A stretch of DNA of 64,000 nucleotides, taken from assembly GCF_008364795.1 (NCBI RefSeq), contig NZ_VTTM01000014.1:108544-172543 (forward strand), read 5' to 3'. Below the pieces are notes generated by a model. It did no database searches and was not told where the DNA came from. It saw only the letters and a list, made by a program, of their open reading frames with translations. Positions 53,027-62,640 of the stretch are shown here, in pieces. Both the position numbers and the translations under genes were made by a program. Source of the DNA: Azospirillum oryzae (lineage in GTDB: Bacteria > Pseudomonadota > Alphaproteobacteria > Azospirillales > Azospirillaceae). Each line of letters begins with the position of its first letter. Position 1 is the stretch's first letter.

Positions 53027-53044
53027 AATAATTGGACTATGGTA
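53027..53044. promoter_or_regulatory. Shared PQQ-locus promoter element, copy 1
   Basis: AATAATTGGACT-NNN-GTA upstream of pedF, embedded in the inverted repeat CCTAC (53021-53025) / GTAGG. The same 15 defined bases recur at 57982 in the divergent promoter region of the locus. Confidence 0.6.
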
Positions 53045-53097
53045 GGACATCGGTGAAAAGATAACGAAATCGTCTAGATAGGGGCAGGCACGGAAAT

Positions 53098-53125
53098 GGG
53101 CGGACCGGATTGCTCCGGCCCGCCC
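53098..53125 (-). terminator. Terminator downstream of the PQQ dehydrogenase
   Basis: GGGCGGACCGG (53098-53108) pairs with CCGGCCCGCCC (53115-53125), one mismatch, loop ATTGCT. It lies 25 bp past the dehydrogenase stop on the minus strand and is followed there by ATTTCC. Confidence 0.65.
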
Positions 53126-53150
53126 CCTTCCCGCTTGGCCGCTCTTGCGG

Positions 53151-54914
53151 TCAGGCCTTCGGCAGCTTGAAGACCCAGAGCGAACCGCCCTGGTTGATGT
53201 CCTTCACCAACTTGGCGACGTCGCCTCCCCACAGCGGCACCGCACCACCCCAGCCGGAGACCACGGCGACATACTGCTCGCCGTCCATCTTCCAGGTCAC
53301 CGGGCTGCCGACCACGCCGGAGCCGGTCTGGAACTTCCAGACTTCCTTGCCGGACTTAGCGTCGAAGGCCTTCAGATAGCCTTCCGGCGTGCCGGTGAAG
53401 ACCAGATTGCCGGCGGTGGTCAGGACGCCGCCCCACAGCGGGGCCGGGTTCTTGTATTCCCAGACGATCTTGCCGGTCTTCGGATCGACGGCACGGAGCG
53501 CGCCGATATAATCGTCATACAGCGGCTTGATGGTGAAGCCTGCGCCGAGATAGGCCGCACCCTTCTTGTAGGTGATCGGCTCGTTCCAGATGTCCATGCC
53601 CCACTCGTTGGCCGGGACATAGAACAGCTCGGTCTGCGGGTTGTAGGCCATCGGCATCCAGTTCTTGGCGCCCAGGAAGGCGGGAGCCGCGAAGACCGAT
53701 TTGCCCTTGGCATCATGCGCATCGCCGGTGGCGGGCGCGCCGGGCCGGTTGTCGTCGTTGTAGATCGGACGGCCGGTCTCGATGTCGATGCCCTTGGCCC
53801 AGGTGATCTTGGTGACGAAGGGCGAGGCGTTGATCAGCTTACCGTTGGTGCGGTCGATGACGTAGAAGAAGCCGTTGCGGTCGGCCTTGCCGCCGGCCTT
53901 GATGACCTTGCCGTCCTTCTTCAGGTCGAAGGACACGAACTCGTTGACACCGTCGAAGTCCCAGCCGTCATGCGGCGTGGTCTGGTAGTGCCACTTGATC
54001 TCGCCATTGTCCGGATTGATGGCCAGCGTGGACGAGGTGTAGAGGTTGTCGCCGGGGCGCAGGTGCGAGTTCCAGGGCGCCGGGTTGCCGGTGCCGAAGA
54101 ACAGCGTCTTGGTCTCCGGGTCATAGGTGCCGCCCAGCCAGGTGGCGCCGCCGCCGGTCTTGTACATGTCGCCCGGCCAGCTGGCATTGGTCTTGCCGGT
54201 GACGGTCGACTCCTTGCCGTTCAGCGTGCCCATGTTGCCTTCGATGGTCGGGCGCTGCCAGACCAGCTCGCCCGTTTCGGCATCGCGGGCCTCGACCATC
54301 CCGATGACGCCGAACTCGCCGCCGGAATTGCCGGTGATGATCTTGCCGTCGATGATCAGCGGGGCGGCGGTGTTGGAATAGCCTTCCTTGTATTCCTGCA
54401 GCTTCTTGTTCCACACCACCTTGCCGGTCTCGCGGTTCAGCGCGACGAGGCGGGCGTCCAGCGTGGCGAAGTAGATCTTGTCCTTGTAGATCGCAGCACC
54501 GCGATTCACGACGTCGCAGCAGGGCATGATGCCGTCGGGCAGGCGGTGGTTGTATTCCCACTTCTTGTGGCCGGTGCGGGCATCGACCGCATAAAGGCGG
54601 GAGTAGGAACCGGTGACGTAGATGGTGCCGTCATAGATGATGGGCTGGGCTTCCTGGCCGCGCTGCTTCTCGCCGCCGAAGGAGAAGGACCAGACCGGGA
54701 CCAGCTTCTTGACGGTGTCGGCGTTGAGATCGGTCAGCGGGCTGAAGCGCTGGGCCTGTGGCCCCATGCCATAGGTCAGGACCGCTTCGGTGTTGGTGGC
54801 GCTCTTCAGCAGATCGTCGCTGGACGGGCCGGCAGCGTCGGCGGCCAGGACGCCGGTGGCGCTGAACGCGGTCAGCGAGGCTGCCAGGGCGAGACTTGTA
54901 ACCAGGCGCTTCAT
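53151..54914 (-). CDS. PQQ-dependent alcohol dehydrogenase, lanthanide type (ExaF/PedH-like)
   Basis: 587 residues. A signal peptide (about 1-24) precedes an eight-bladed propeller with repeated W-motifs. The vicinal disulfide pair C132-C133 (PCCDVV) stacks on PQQ. The catalytic Asp319 is followed two residues later by Asp321 (WDFDGVNE). This DxD is the lanthanide-coordination signature of XoxF/PedH/ExaF enzymes; calcium enzymes carry a non-acidic residue at the second position. It oxidises primary alcohols in the periplasm and should pass electrons to PedF. Overall it is closer to the ethanol-type ExaA/PedH group than to XoxF. PQQ synthesis genes are not in the window. Confidence 0.9.
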   Translation of the reverse strand: MKRLVTSLALAASLTAFSATGVLAADAAGPSSDDLLKSATNTEAVLTYGMGPQAQRFSPLTDLNADTVKKLVPVWSFSFGGEKQRGQEAQPIIYDGTIYVTGSYSRLYAVDARTGHKKWEYNHRLPDGIMPCCDVVNRGAAIYKDKIYFATLDARLVALNRETGKVVWNKKLQEYKEGYSNTAAPLIIDGKIITGNSGGEFGVIGMVEARDAETGELVWQRPTIEGNMGTLNGKESTVTGKTNASWPGDMYKTGGGATWLGGTYDPETKTLFFGTGNPAPWNSHLRPGDNLYTSSTLAINPDNGEIKWHYQTTPHDGWDFDGVNEFVSFDLKKDGKVIKAGGKADRNGFFYVIDRTNGKLINASPFVTKITWAKGIDIETGRPIYNDDNRPGAPATGDAHDAKGKSVFAAPAFLGAKNWMPMAYNPQTELFYVPANEWGMDIWNEPITYKKGAAYLGAGFTIKPLYDDYIGALRAVDPKTGKIVWEYKNPAPLWGGVLTTAGNLVFTGTPEGYLKAFDAKSGKEVWKFQTGSGVVGSPVTWKMDGEQYVAVVSGWGGAVPLWGGDVAKLVKDINQGGSLWVFKLPKA

Positions 54915-54963
54915 ATGCGGTTGCCTCCCAAAACTGATGATGACGGCACCGCCCGGCGCATGA

Positions 54964-54986
54964 CCCGTCCGTTGCCGCCGGACGGG
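54964..54986. promoter_or_regulatory. Hairpin in the leader of the PQQ dehydrogenase
   Basis: CCCGTCCG (54964-54971) and CGGACGGG (54979-54986) pair around TTGCCGC, 50 bp upstream of the dehydrogenase ATG in a 253-bp gap separating it from the metallo-hydrolase gene. It could be the end of the upstream transcript or a leader structure. Confidence 0.4.
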
Positions 54987-55167
54987 CGGGTCCAGCGGGC
55001 GAAAGCGGGATCGGGGGCGGCTTTTTAAGCTTTTGACGGCCGAAGGGACCGCGTCGCTTTACGATATCGGCAGTGTAGACGGATGATCGGTTGGGTAAAT
55101 TGTCGGATAGTAGCAGGCGTAAGCGTCAGCCCACCGCGCTTCACCCCCGCGCTTCACCCGCCGCGCT

Positions 55168-56133
55168 TCAATTGACCCGCGGCATAGCAGCTTGCTCGAT
55201 CTTCGGCCAGAGATGGGCGACGGAGCGGCGATACTCTTCGCGAAGCACGTCCAGCACTTCGAATCGCTCAGGTATCGGCAGTTCCAACGCTTCCGCCATG
55301 TCGAGTCCGGAGTCCACCGCATGGCGCAGCGTCCCGTCCAGCCAAGTCAGCCAGTCGCGCGTCTGGGCGACGCAGGCCTTGTCCGACCGGATGTGCCCGT
55401 GATTGGGCACCAGCAAACGGATGTCCAGGCCATCGACCGTGTCCAGTTCCTTCAACCAGTCGGCGACGGTGGCGTGCGGCGTCGTCGGGGTGCGGTCGCA
55501 GAAGACCACGCCGCCGGCGAACAGCACGCCCGTCGTCTCGTCCAGGATCATCAGGTCGGCGGCGGTGTGTCCGCTCAGCGGGATCAACCGCAGCCGGTGG
55601 TCGCCGAACCTGACGGTCGAGCCATAGACAGGCTCGGTCGGCACCGTCACCTCGGTGCCGCGCATCCAGTCGCCGACCAGCCGGTACATGTTGTCGGCGA
55701 TGCCGCTCCCCTCCTCCTGGATGCCGGCGATGGTGCCGGGCAGGGCCGCGATGGGCACATCGGCGAAAGCCTGGGACCCCAGCCAATAGTCGGGGTGCAG
55801 GTTGCTGATGAAGACCTTGCGGATCGGCTTTTCGGTGACCTTGCGGATGGCCGCGCGCATCTCCTCGCCATAGCGGCGGGACGGACCGGTCTGGATGACG
55901 ATCACCCCGTCGGCCGTGACGATGAAGCCGGAATTCAGGATGTTGCCGCCGTTGGCGCGGGTGAAATGCTTGGTCGAGCCTTCGAAGACATAGGTGTCGG
56001 GGGCGATGCGCGTCGGCTTCAGATCATAGGTCAGCGGCCCGGCCGCCCGTGCCGATCCCGTCGCCGCGCCGACCATCATGACGGCGGCAAAGGCGGTGGT
56101 CAGCGCCAGCCGGCGCAGAAGCGTCATGCTCAT
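55168..56133 (-). CDS. Quinoprotein-associated metallo-beta-lactamase-fold protein (SoxH-related)
   Basis: 321 residues. Signal peptide (about 1-31), then an MBL fold with SGHTAADLMI and PNHGH, as in the SoxH-like zinc metallohydrolases that accompany PQQ dehydrogenases. The usual HxHxDH metal site reads N111-L-H113-P-D115-Y116, so the first and last His are replaced. The family role is unknown, thought to be in periplasmic quinoprotein function. The start overlaps the SoxYZ-like stop (ATGA), so the two are translated together. Confidence 0.83.
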   Translation of the reverse strand: MSMTLLRRLALTTAFAAVMMVGAATGSARAAGPLTYDLKPTRIAPDTYVFEGSTKHFTRANGGNILNSGFIVTADGVIVIQTGPSRRYGEEMRAAIRKVTEKPIRKVFISNLHPDYWLGSQAFADVPIAALPGTIAGIQEEGSGIADNMYRLVGDWMRGTEVTVPTEPVYGSTVRFGDHRLRLIPLSGHTAADLMILDETTGVLFAGGVVFCDRTPTTPHATVADWLKELDTVDGLDIRLLVPNHGHIRSDKACVAQTRDWLTWLDGTLRHAVDSGLDMAEALELPIPERFEVLDVLREEYRRSVAHLWPKIEQAAMPRVN

Positions 56134-56996
56134 TGCCCGACACTCCAGGGCTGGTCGGCGGGCTTCAAGGACATCGCCGGCCTCATCGCAGGTTGGGCGC
56201 CGGGCGGCGGCATAGGGATCGTCGCGCGGATCTCGCCGCCCTGGTTGTCTCGGCCGCGCAGCACCAGCGCCGTTGCGTCCGGCGGTGGACGCACGTCCAG
56301 CGAATAGACCGGGTTCTCCGACACCGGTTCCAGGCTGTCGATCCGCGCAAGTTCCGGCGAACCGCCGGGGGTCTGCGCATCGACCCGTAGGGTCTCGATG
56401 AAATAGGCGGGAATGCCGTCGACCAGACCGGTGTCGTTGGGGTGGCGGATGCGCAGCCGCAGCCGCGCCACCCCATCGGTGTCCGCCGGCCACAGCCGGG
56501 CCTGCACCTCGCCGACATGGTCGGCCCAATCCTTCTGGGCATAGGAGGCCGGCGGCGCGCTGCAGCCGCCACCCGCCGCATCCACCATCACGCCGGAGAC
56601 ATGCCACACCCCGTCCGCGGTCCGCGCCGCACCACGCACGGCGGTGGCCTGTTGAATCTTGATGCGGGTGGCAATGTAGGGCGCGGCTGTGCCGGGATGG
56701 TAGCGCAGCACCAGCGGGAAGGGGTTGAGGTCGGCGATCGCCACCATCTCCACCACGTGGCCCAGCGCCGTGGCATCGACCGAAACCGGCACCGCGCGCG
56801 TGTCCTCCGCCGCCGCCGGGGCGTTGACCCGGACGGCATCGTCGAAAACGACCGGCGCGCCGGCAAAATACTGGTCGCGCAACGCCTCCCACATCACCGA
56901 GTTCAGCGGGTCGGACGGAGAGCCTGCGGCGAACGCGACGCCTGCGGCGACGATCATCGCGCCGGCCAATCCTGCTTGGTAAAGGGCGTGTCCCAT
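56130..56996 (-). CDS. Quinoprotein dehydrogenase-associated SoxYZ-like carrier
   Basis: 288 residues. Signal peptide (about 1-24), then fused domains resembling SoxY and SoxZ. GGGCSAPPASYAQKDWADHVGEVQARLW (the GGCSA box of SoxY, with the carrier cysteine) is followed by a SoxZ-like IRHPNDTGLVDGIPAYFIETLRV. In sulfur oxidation this pair carries thiol-bound intermediates; in PQQ loci its role is unknown. ATG 56996. Between the MoxJ-like and MBL-fold genes. Confidence 0.87.
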   Translation of the reverse strand: MGHALYQAGLAGAMIVAAGVAFAAGSPSDPLNSVMWEALRDQYFAGAPVVFDDAVRVNAPAAAEDTRAVPVSVDATALGHVVEMVAIADLNPFPLVLRYHPGTAAPYIATRIKIQQATAVRGAARTADGVWHVSGVMVDAAGGGCSAPPASYAQKDWADHVGEVQARLWPADTDGVARLRLRIRHPNDTGLVDGIPAYFIETLRVDAQTPGGSPELARIDSLEPVSENPVYSLDVRPPPDATALVLRGRDNQGGEIRATIPMPPPGAQPAMRPAMSLKPADQPWSVGQ

Positions 56997-57034
56997 CCAT
57001 CTCCTCCCGACCGGCCAGGTTCCTTCCGTCCCGC

Positions 57035-57913
57035 TCACTCCACCAGCGGCGGCGGCGTGTGGATGACGCCGTAGGCGGCGAAGATTCGGCCCATCGTCCC
57101 GTCCTCGGTCAGCGCCGTCACCGCGTCGCCGATGCTGTAGGCGAGGTCGCGGGAGTTTTCCTTGGTCGCCATGCCGATGTTCCAGTTGGAGGTCATCATG
57201 CCCGGCAGGGTCACGGTGGTGACCGGGAACTGCTCGGACCGCGCACCCAGCGCCGCCTGCACCTGGCTCAGCGGCGCCAGCACCGCCGCCGCCTCGCCGG
57301 AGGTCAGCTTCCCGATGGCGGCCTCGGGCGTCGGGCAATGGATGACGCGGCTTCGCAGCCGGCCACCCTGCAGGCCCAGAAGGAAGAAGTCGGGAACGCT
57401 GTCGATCTCCACCGCGATCGGTTCGTCCGGCAGGGTCGCCAGCATGGCGGAGCGCACCCGCTGCGGGTCGCGGGCGAGCGCGAACACCTCGTGATGATAG
57501 GGGCCGAACAGCACGGCTTCCGGATTCATCAGCCCGAACTGCTTGTCATAGGGGATGTGCATCATGATGTCGGCCAATTCGCCGCCGAACAGGCTGCCGC
57601 GCCAGACCGCCACCCGCAGATCGTCCGACACCGTCTCGCCGGGAATTTGCTCGTAGATGTCGGCCTTGACGCCCAGCTTCTCCGCGATCGCCTTGGCCAG
57701 ATCGACGTCGATGCCCACCAGCTTGCCGTCGCGCTGGAAGGAGAAGGGCGGGAAGTCGCGGTAGACCGCCACGCGCAGCCGGCCACGCTCCATCACCTCG
57801 TCCAGCGGCCGGGCGGCGGCACTCCGCGGAACGCCGAGTGCGGACGCGATTCCGACAGCGGCACAGCTTGCGGCCAGTCCGGACAGGAATCGGCGGCGGG
57901 TCACATACGCCAT
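57035..57913 (-). CDS. Quinoprotein-associated periplasmic binding protein (MoxJ/XoxJ-like)
   Basis: 292 residues. A twin-arginine signal (TRRRFLSGLAAS) is followed by an SBP_bac_3-type fold: GRLRVAVYRDFPPFSFQRDGKLVGIDVDLAKAIAEKLGVK, then HIPYDKQFGLMNPEAVLFGPYHHEVFALARD and MTSNWNIGMATKENSRDL. It belongs to the MoxJ/XoxJ group that helps activate PQQ dehydrogenases in the periplasm. First gene of the minus arm, divergent from the ABC genes, with the shared 18-bp element 69 bp upstream. Confidence 0.87.
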   Translation of the reverse strand: MAYVTRRRFLSGLAASCAAVGIASALGVPRSAAARPLDEVMERGRLRVAVYRDFPPFSFQRDGKLVGIDVDLAKAIAEKLGVKADIYEQIPGETVSDDLRVAVWRGSLFGGELADIMMHIPYDKQFGLMNPEAVLFGPYHHEVFALARDPQRVRSAMLATLPDEPIAVEIDSVPDFFLLGLQGGRLRSRVIHCPTPEAAIGKLTSGEAAAVLAPLSQVQAALGARSEQFPVTTVTLPGMMTSNWNIGMATKENSRDLAYSIGDAVTALTEDGTMGRIFAAYGVIHTPPPLVE

Positions 57914-57981
57914 GGCAAGTCCCGGCAGTGGTGGTTTCATCATGGAACGGGCTGCCAGGATAGCGATCGTTCCGTCACGCC

Positions 57982-57999
57982 AATAATTGGACTTTCGTA
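57982..57999. promoter_or_regulatory. Shared PQQ-locus promoter element, copy 2
   Basis: AATAATTGGACT-TTC-GTA in the 196-bp divergent promoter between the MoxJ-like and PQQ-associated ABC binding-protein genes. It is flanked by TCCGTC / GACGGA, which form a longer inverted repeat. Confidence 0.6.
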
Positions 58000-58109
58000 C
58001 AAGACGGAGTCCCTCTCCCGCCGCCGCCTGTCCATCCTTCCATAGTCGCATTCCGCCGTCCGGATTCGCCCGATAGGCTGCACACCAAACAGTTGGCGTT
58101 CCGACGGAT

Positions 58110-59348
58110 ATGATGACCAAGCCCCGCCTCCCTGGCCTTCTCCGCAGCGCATCGCTGGCCGCCCTCGCCGCGGTCCTGCTGGCCGGAACGCCTGATGCCG
58201 GTGCCGCAGCCCAGACCGCCGGTGCCGATTCCATCTCCGAGATCCGCATCGGCCTGCTGTCGCAGACGCCGGAACCGCCGCCCTCCGTCGCCAACCCCGA
58301 CGAGCCGGCGGCCGACGACGGTCTGGCCGGCGCCACGCTCGCCATCGCCGACAACAACACGACCGGCAAGTTCCTCAAGCAGGCCTTCCTGCTCGACAGC
58401 GTGGAGGTTCCGCCGGACGGCGATGCCGCCGCCGCCCTGCGCGAGTTGGCCGGCCGCGGCGACCGCTTCGTCATCGTCGACGCGCCCGGCACCACGGTAG
58501 AGGCCCTGTCGAAGCTGCCGGAGGCCCGCAACCTGCTGCTGCTGAACGCCAACGCGCCCGACGACGCACTGCGCGGCGGCGCCTGCGCCGCGAACCTCGT
58601 CCATGTGGCGCCCAGCCGGGCGATGCTGGCCGACGCGCTCGGCCAATATCTGGTGAAGAAGCGCTGGCCGCGCTGGTTCCTGGTCACCGGACGCCGGCCG
58701 GAGGACAAGCTGTATGCCGACGCGATCCGCCGCACCGCCAAGCGCTTCGGCGCGCAGATCGTGGCGGAGAAGGAATGGACCGCCGACAGCGACGTCAACC
58801 GCACCGCCGAATCCGAAATCCCGGTCTTCACCCAGGCCAAGGCCTACGACGTGCTGATCGTCGCCGACGAGGTTGGGGAATTCGGCGATTACCTGTCCTA
58901 CCGCACCGCCGATCCGCGCCCGGTCGCCGGCACCCAGGGGCTGGTCCCCACCGTCTGGCACCGCACCCACGAGCAATGGGGCGCAGCACAGCTGCAATCC
59001 CGTTTCAAGGCCGCGGCCAAGCGCCCGATGACCGCGCGCGACCACAATGACTGGACCGCCGTCCGCGTGGTGGGCGAGGCTGCCGCCCGCACCCGCTCCG
59101 CCGATCCCGACCGCCTGATCGCCTTCATCCAGTCGCCCGATTTCACCATGTCGGCCTTCCGCGGCGCACCGCTCAGCCTGCGGCCCTGGGACGGGCAGTT
59201 GCGCCAGCCGGTGCTGCTGGCCGCCGACCGGTCTGTGGTGTCGGTATCGCCGCAGGAGGGCTTCCTGCACCCGCGCACCGAACTGGACAGCCTGGGCTAC
59301 GACCAACCGGAAACGCTCTGCAAGACACGAGGAAAGACCACGCCATGA
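58110..59348 (+). CDS. PQQ-associated ABC transporter periplasmic binding protein
   Basis: 412 residues. Signal peptide (about 1-33), then a type-I periplasmic binding fold: ISEIRIGLLSQTPEPPPSV, DDGLAGATLAIADNNTTGKFLKQAFLLD and RWPRWFLVTGRRPEDKLYADAIRRTAKRFGAQIV. Members are confined to PQQ alcohol-oxidation loci and are linked to the adjacent ABC exporter/importer; the ligand is unknown. Two adjacent ATGs (58110, 58113) are equally good. Its stop overlaps the beta-propeller start. Confidence 0.85.
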   Translation: MMTKPRLPGLLRSASLAALAAVLLAGTPDAGAAAQTAGADSISEIRIGLLSQTPEPPPSVANPDEPAADDGLAGATLAIADNNTTGKFLKQAFLLDSVEVPPDGDAAAALRELAGRGDRFVIVDAPGTTVEALSKLPEARNLLLLNANAPDDALRGGACAANLVHVAPSRAMLADALGQYLVKKRWPRWFLVTGRRPEDKLYADAIRRTAKRFGAQIVAEKEWTADSDVNRTAESEIPVFTQAKAYDVLIVADEVGEFGDYLSYRTADPRPVAGTQGLVPTVWHRTHEQWGAAQLQSRFKAAAKRPMTARDHNDWTAVRVVGEAAARTRSADPDRLIAFIQSPDFTMSAFRGAPLSLRPWDGQLRQPVLLAADRSVVSVSPQEGFLHPRTELDSLGYDQPETLCKTRGKTTP

Positions 59349-60322
59349 CCGCCGCCCGCTTCACCGGCATTTCCTTAGCAGCCCTGGCCACCGCCCTCCT
59401 GGCGTCTGCCGCCTCGGCCCAGACCATCTATGTGTCGAACGAGAAGGACAACACCCTGTCGGTGATCGACGGCAAGACCATGGCGGTCACCGACACGATC
59501 AAGGTCGGCAAGCGCCCGCGCGGCATCACCCTGTCGAAGGACAGCACCCAGCTGTTCATCTGCGCCAGCGACGACCATGCGGTGCAGGTCCTCGACCTCG
59601 CCAGCAGAAAGATCGTCCACAACCTTCCGTCCGGCGAGGATCCCGAACAGTTCGCCCTCAGCCCCGACGGCAAGAGCCTGATCATCGCCAACGAGGACAG
59701 CAACATCGTCACCGTGGTCGACGTGTCCTCGCGCAAGGTCGCCTTCCAGGTCGATGTCGGGGTGGAGCCGGAGGGGATGGACGTCAGCCCCGACGGCCGG
59801 TGGGGCGTCAACACCTCCGAGACGACCAGCATGGTCCACTGGATCGACATGGAAAAGCGGCAGGTGGTCGACAACACGCTGGTCGGCCCCCGCCCGCGCT
59901 ACGCCCAGTTCACCAAGGACGGTTCGCAGCTGTGGGTTTCGTCGGAGATCGGCGGCACCGTCAGCGTCATCGACACCGCCACCCGCAAGGTCACGAAGGT
60001 CGTTGATTTCCATATCAAGGGCGTCGCCAAGGACCGCATCCAGCCGGTGGGCGTCAAGCTGACCGACGACGGCCGCTATGCCTTTGTGGCGCTCGGGCCC
60101 GCCAACCACGTCGCGGTGGTGGACGCCAAGACCTTCGAGGTGAAGGATTACCTGCTGGTCGGCCGTCGCGTCTGGCAACTGGCTCTGACGCCCGACCAGA
60201 AGACGCTCTACACCACCAATGGGGTCAGCGGCGACGTATCGGTGATCGACGTCGATGCCCTGAAGGTGACGAAGACGGTCAAGGTCGGTCGCTATCCCTG
60301 GGGCGTGGCGGTCAAGGGGTGA
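59345..60322 (+). CDS. PQQ-associated YVTN beta-propeller protein
   Basis: 325 residues. Signal peptide (about 1-26, ASAQT), then seven YVTN-type blades (IYVSNEKDNTLSVIDGKTMAVTDTIKVGKRPRGI and similar repeats). The family travels with PQQ-dependent alcohol dehydrogenase loci and has no proven activity; a scaffold or redox-partner role in the periplasm is possible. Coupled by an ATGA overlap to the upstream gene. The ATPase follows after 35 bp. Confidence 0.88.
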   Translation: MTAARFTGISLAALATALLASAASAQTIYVSNEKDNTLSVIDGKTMAVTDTIKVGKRPRGITLSKDSTQLFICASDDHAVQVLDLASRKIVHNLPSGEDPEQFALSPDGKSLIIANEDSNIVTVVDVSSRKVAFQVDVGVEPEGMDVSPDGRWGVNTSETTSMVHWIDMEKRQVVDNTLVGPRPRYAQFTKDGSQLWVSSEIGGTVSVIDTATRKVTKVVDFHIKGVAKDRIQPVGVKLTDDGRYAFVALGPANHVAVVDAKTFEVKDYLLVGRRVWQLALTPDQKTLYTTNGVSGDVSVIDVDALKVTKTVKVGRYPWGVAVKG

Positions 60323-60357
60323 GACGAACAGGGGCCGAGGCGGAGAGGAACGGTGGA

Positions 60358-61118
<761 letters not shown>

Positions 61119-61122
<4 letters not shown>

Positions 61123-61937
61123 CCGGCCGGCGGTTCGGGGGATGGTGGATCGCCTTTCAGGGCATCGTCGCGCGCGAGGTGCTGCGCTTCGTGCATCAAC
61201 GCGAACGCTTCCTCGGCGCGCTGGTCCGGCCGCTGGTGTGGCTGTTCGTCTTCGCGGCGGGGTTCCGGGCCGCGCTCGGCATCGCCATCATCCCACCCTA
61301 CGAGACCTACATCCCCTACGAGGTCTACATCGTGCCGGGGCTGATCGGTATGATCCAGCTGTTCAACGGCATGCAGGGCTCGCTGTCGATGGTCTACGAC
61401 CGCGAGATGGGCAGTATGCGAATCCTGCTGACCAGCCCGCTGCCCCGTGCCTTCCTTTTGCTGGCCCGCCTGCTGGGCGGCGTTGTGGTCTCGGTTCTCC
61501 AGGTTGCGGCCTTCCTGCTGATCGTCCGGCTCTACGGCATCGACCTTCCGCTCTGGGCGCCGCTGACCGTGCTGCCGGCCCTGCTGCTGAACGGGCTGAT
61601 GCTGGGGGCGCTCGGCATGGTCCTGGCCTCCACCATCCGGCAGCTGGAGAATTTCGCCGGGGTGATGAACTTCGTGGTCTTCCCCCTCTTCTTCCTCTCC
61701 TCCGCCCTCTATCCGCTCTACCGCATGGAGGAGGCCGGACCGCTGCTGTGGTGGCTGTGCAGCCTCAATCCCTTTACCCATGGGGTGGAGCTGATCCGCT
61801 TCGCGCTCTACGGCCGGATCGACGGTCTGGCGCTGGCGGTCGTCACCGGCGCCACCCTGCTGTTCGCGGCCCTGGCGGTGCGCGGCTATTCCCCCGCGCG
61901 CGGCATGGGATCACGGGCGCCGTCGGCGGCGGGATGA
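61119..61937 (+). CDS. PQQ-associated ABC-2 type permease
   Basis: 272 residues with six membrane helices of the ABC-2 fold: LVRPLVWLFVFAAGF, VYIVPGLIGMIQLFNGMQGSLSMVYDREMGSMRILLTSPLPR and VVFPLFFLSSALYPL. Pairs with the preceding ATPase; the system is essential for some PQQ alcohol pathways but its cargo is unknown. ATGA overlap with the ATPase. Convergent with the 2OG oxygenase, four bases between stops. Confidence 0.88.
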
Positions 61938-61941
61938 GGCC

Positions 61942-62640
61942 TTACGCCGCGTCGTGGAAGATGATGCCCAGCGTGTGGCGGGCGCCTGAGCGCACCGGGC
62001 TGACGCCATGGCGGTGCCGGACACGATAGGTGCCGCGGGTGCCCTGCACCGGGCGCTGGTCCACCGCGAAGATCACCGCATCCCCCAAGCCCAGCGGCAC
62101 CACGGTGGCGCGCGATTGCATGCGCGGACGCTGCTCGGTCAGGACGAACTCGCCACCGGTGAAATCCTGGCCCGGTGCCGACAGCAGGATGGCGACCTGC
62201 AACGGGAACACCGTCTCGCCATACAGGTCCTGATGCAGGCAGTTGTAGTCGCCGGGACCATATTTCAGCAGCAGCGGCGTGGGCCGTGCCTGTCCAGCCG
62301 CATGGCAGCGCTCCAAAAACTCCGCATGATCCGCCGGATAGCGGGTGTCGAGCCTCATCGCCGACGCCCAGCGGTTGGCCACCGGCGCCAGCCGGCGGTA
62401 GAGCGGCGCGCGCAGGGCGGTGACCGGCTCAGGCAGCGGGTAGGTGAAGTATTTGTATTCACCTTTGCCGAAGCCGTGCCGCTCCATCACCACCCGGCTG
62501 CGGAACGGAGCTTCCTGCTCATAAAGTCCCGCCAAGGCGCTGCGGGTCTCCGCGTCCAACAACGGCCCCGCGACCGCATGACCGACCGATTCCAGCTCTG
62601 CTTCGATGCGTGTCCAGTCCAACATCTCCAGCATCCTCAC
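61942..62640 (-). CDS. 2-oxoglutarate/Fe(II)-dependent oxygenase coupled to ada
   Basis: 232 residues, a double-stranded beta-helix oxygenase. The iron-binding His-x-Asp is in YNCLHQDLYG. The distal His and 2-oxoglutarate Arg are in the closing RHRHGVSPVRSGARHTLGIIFHDA. GTG 62640 overlaps the ada stop as GTGA, and a strong AAGGAGG lies seven bases before it inside ada. The pair is therefore translated from one mRNA. It is not a classical AlkB by length or N-terminus; a role in alkylation-damage repair or demethylation is inferred from the coupling. Confidence 0.82.
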   Translation of the reverse strand: MRMLEMLDWTRIEAELESVGHAVAGPLLDAETRSALAGLYEQEAPFRSRVVMERHGFGKGEYKYFTYPLPEPVTALRAPLYRRLAPVANRWASAMRLDTRYPADHAEFLERCHAAGQARPTPLLLKYGPGDYNCLHQDLYGETVFPLQVAILLSAPGQDFTGGEFVLTEQRPRMQSRATVVPLGLGDAVIFAVDQRPVQGTRGTYRVRHRHGVSPVRSGARHTLGIIFHDAA

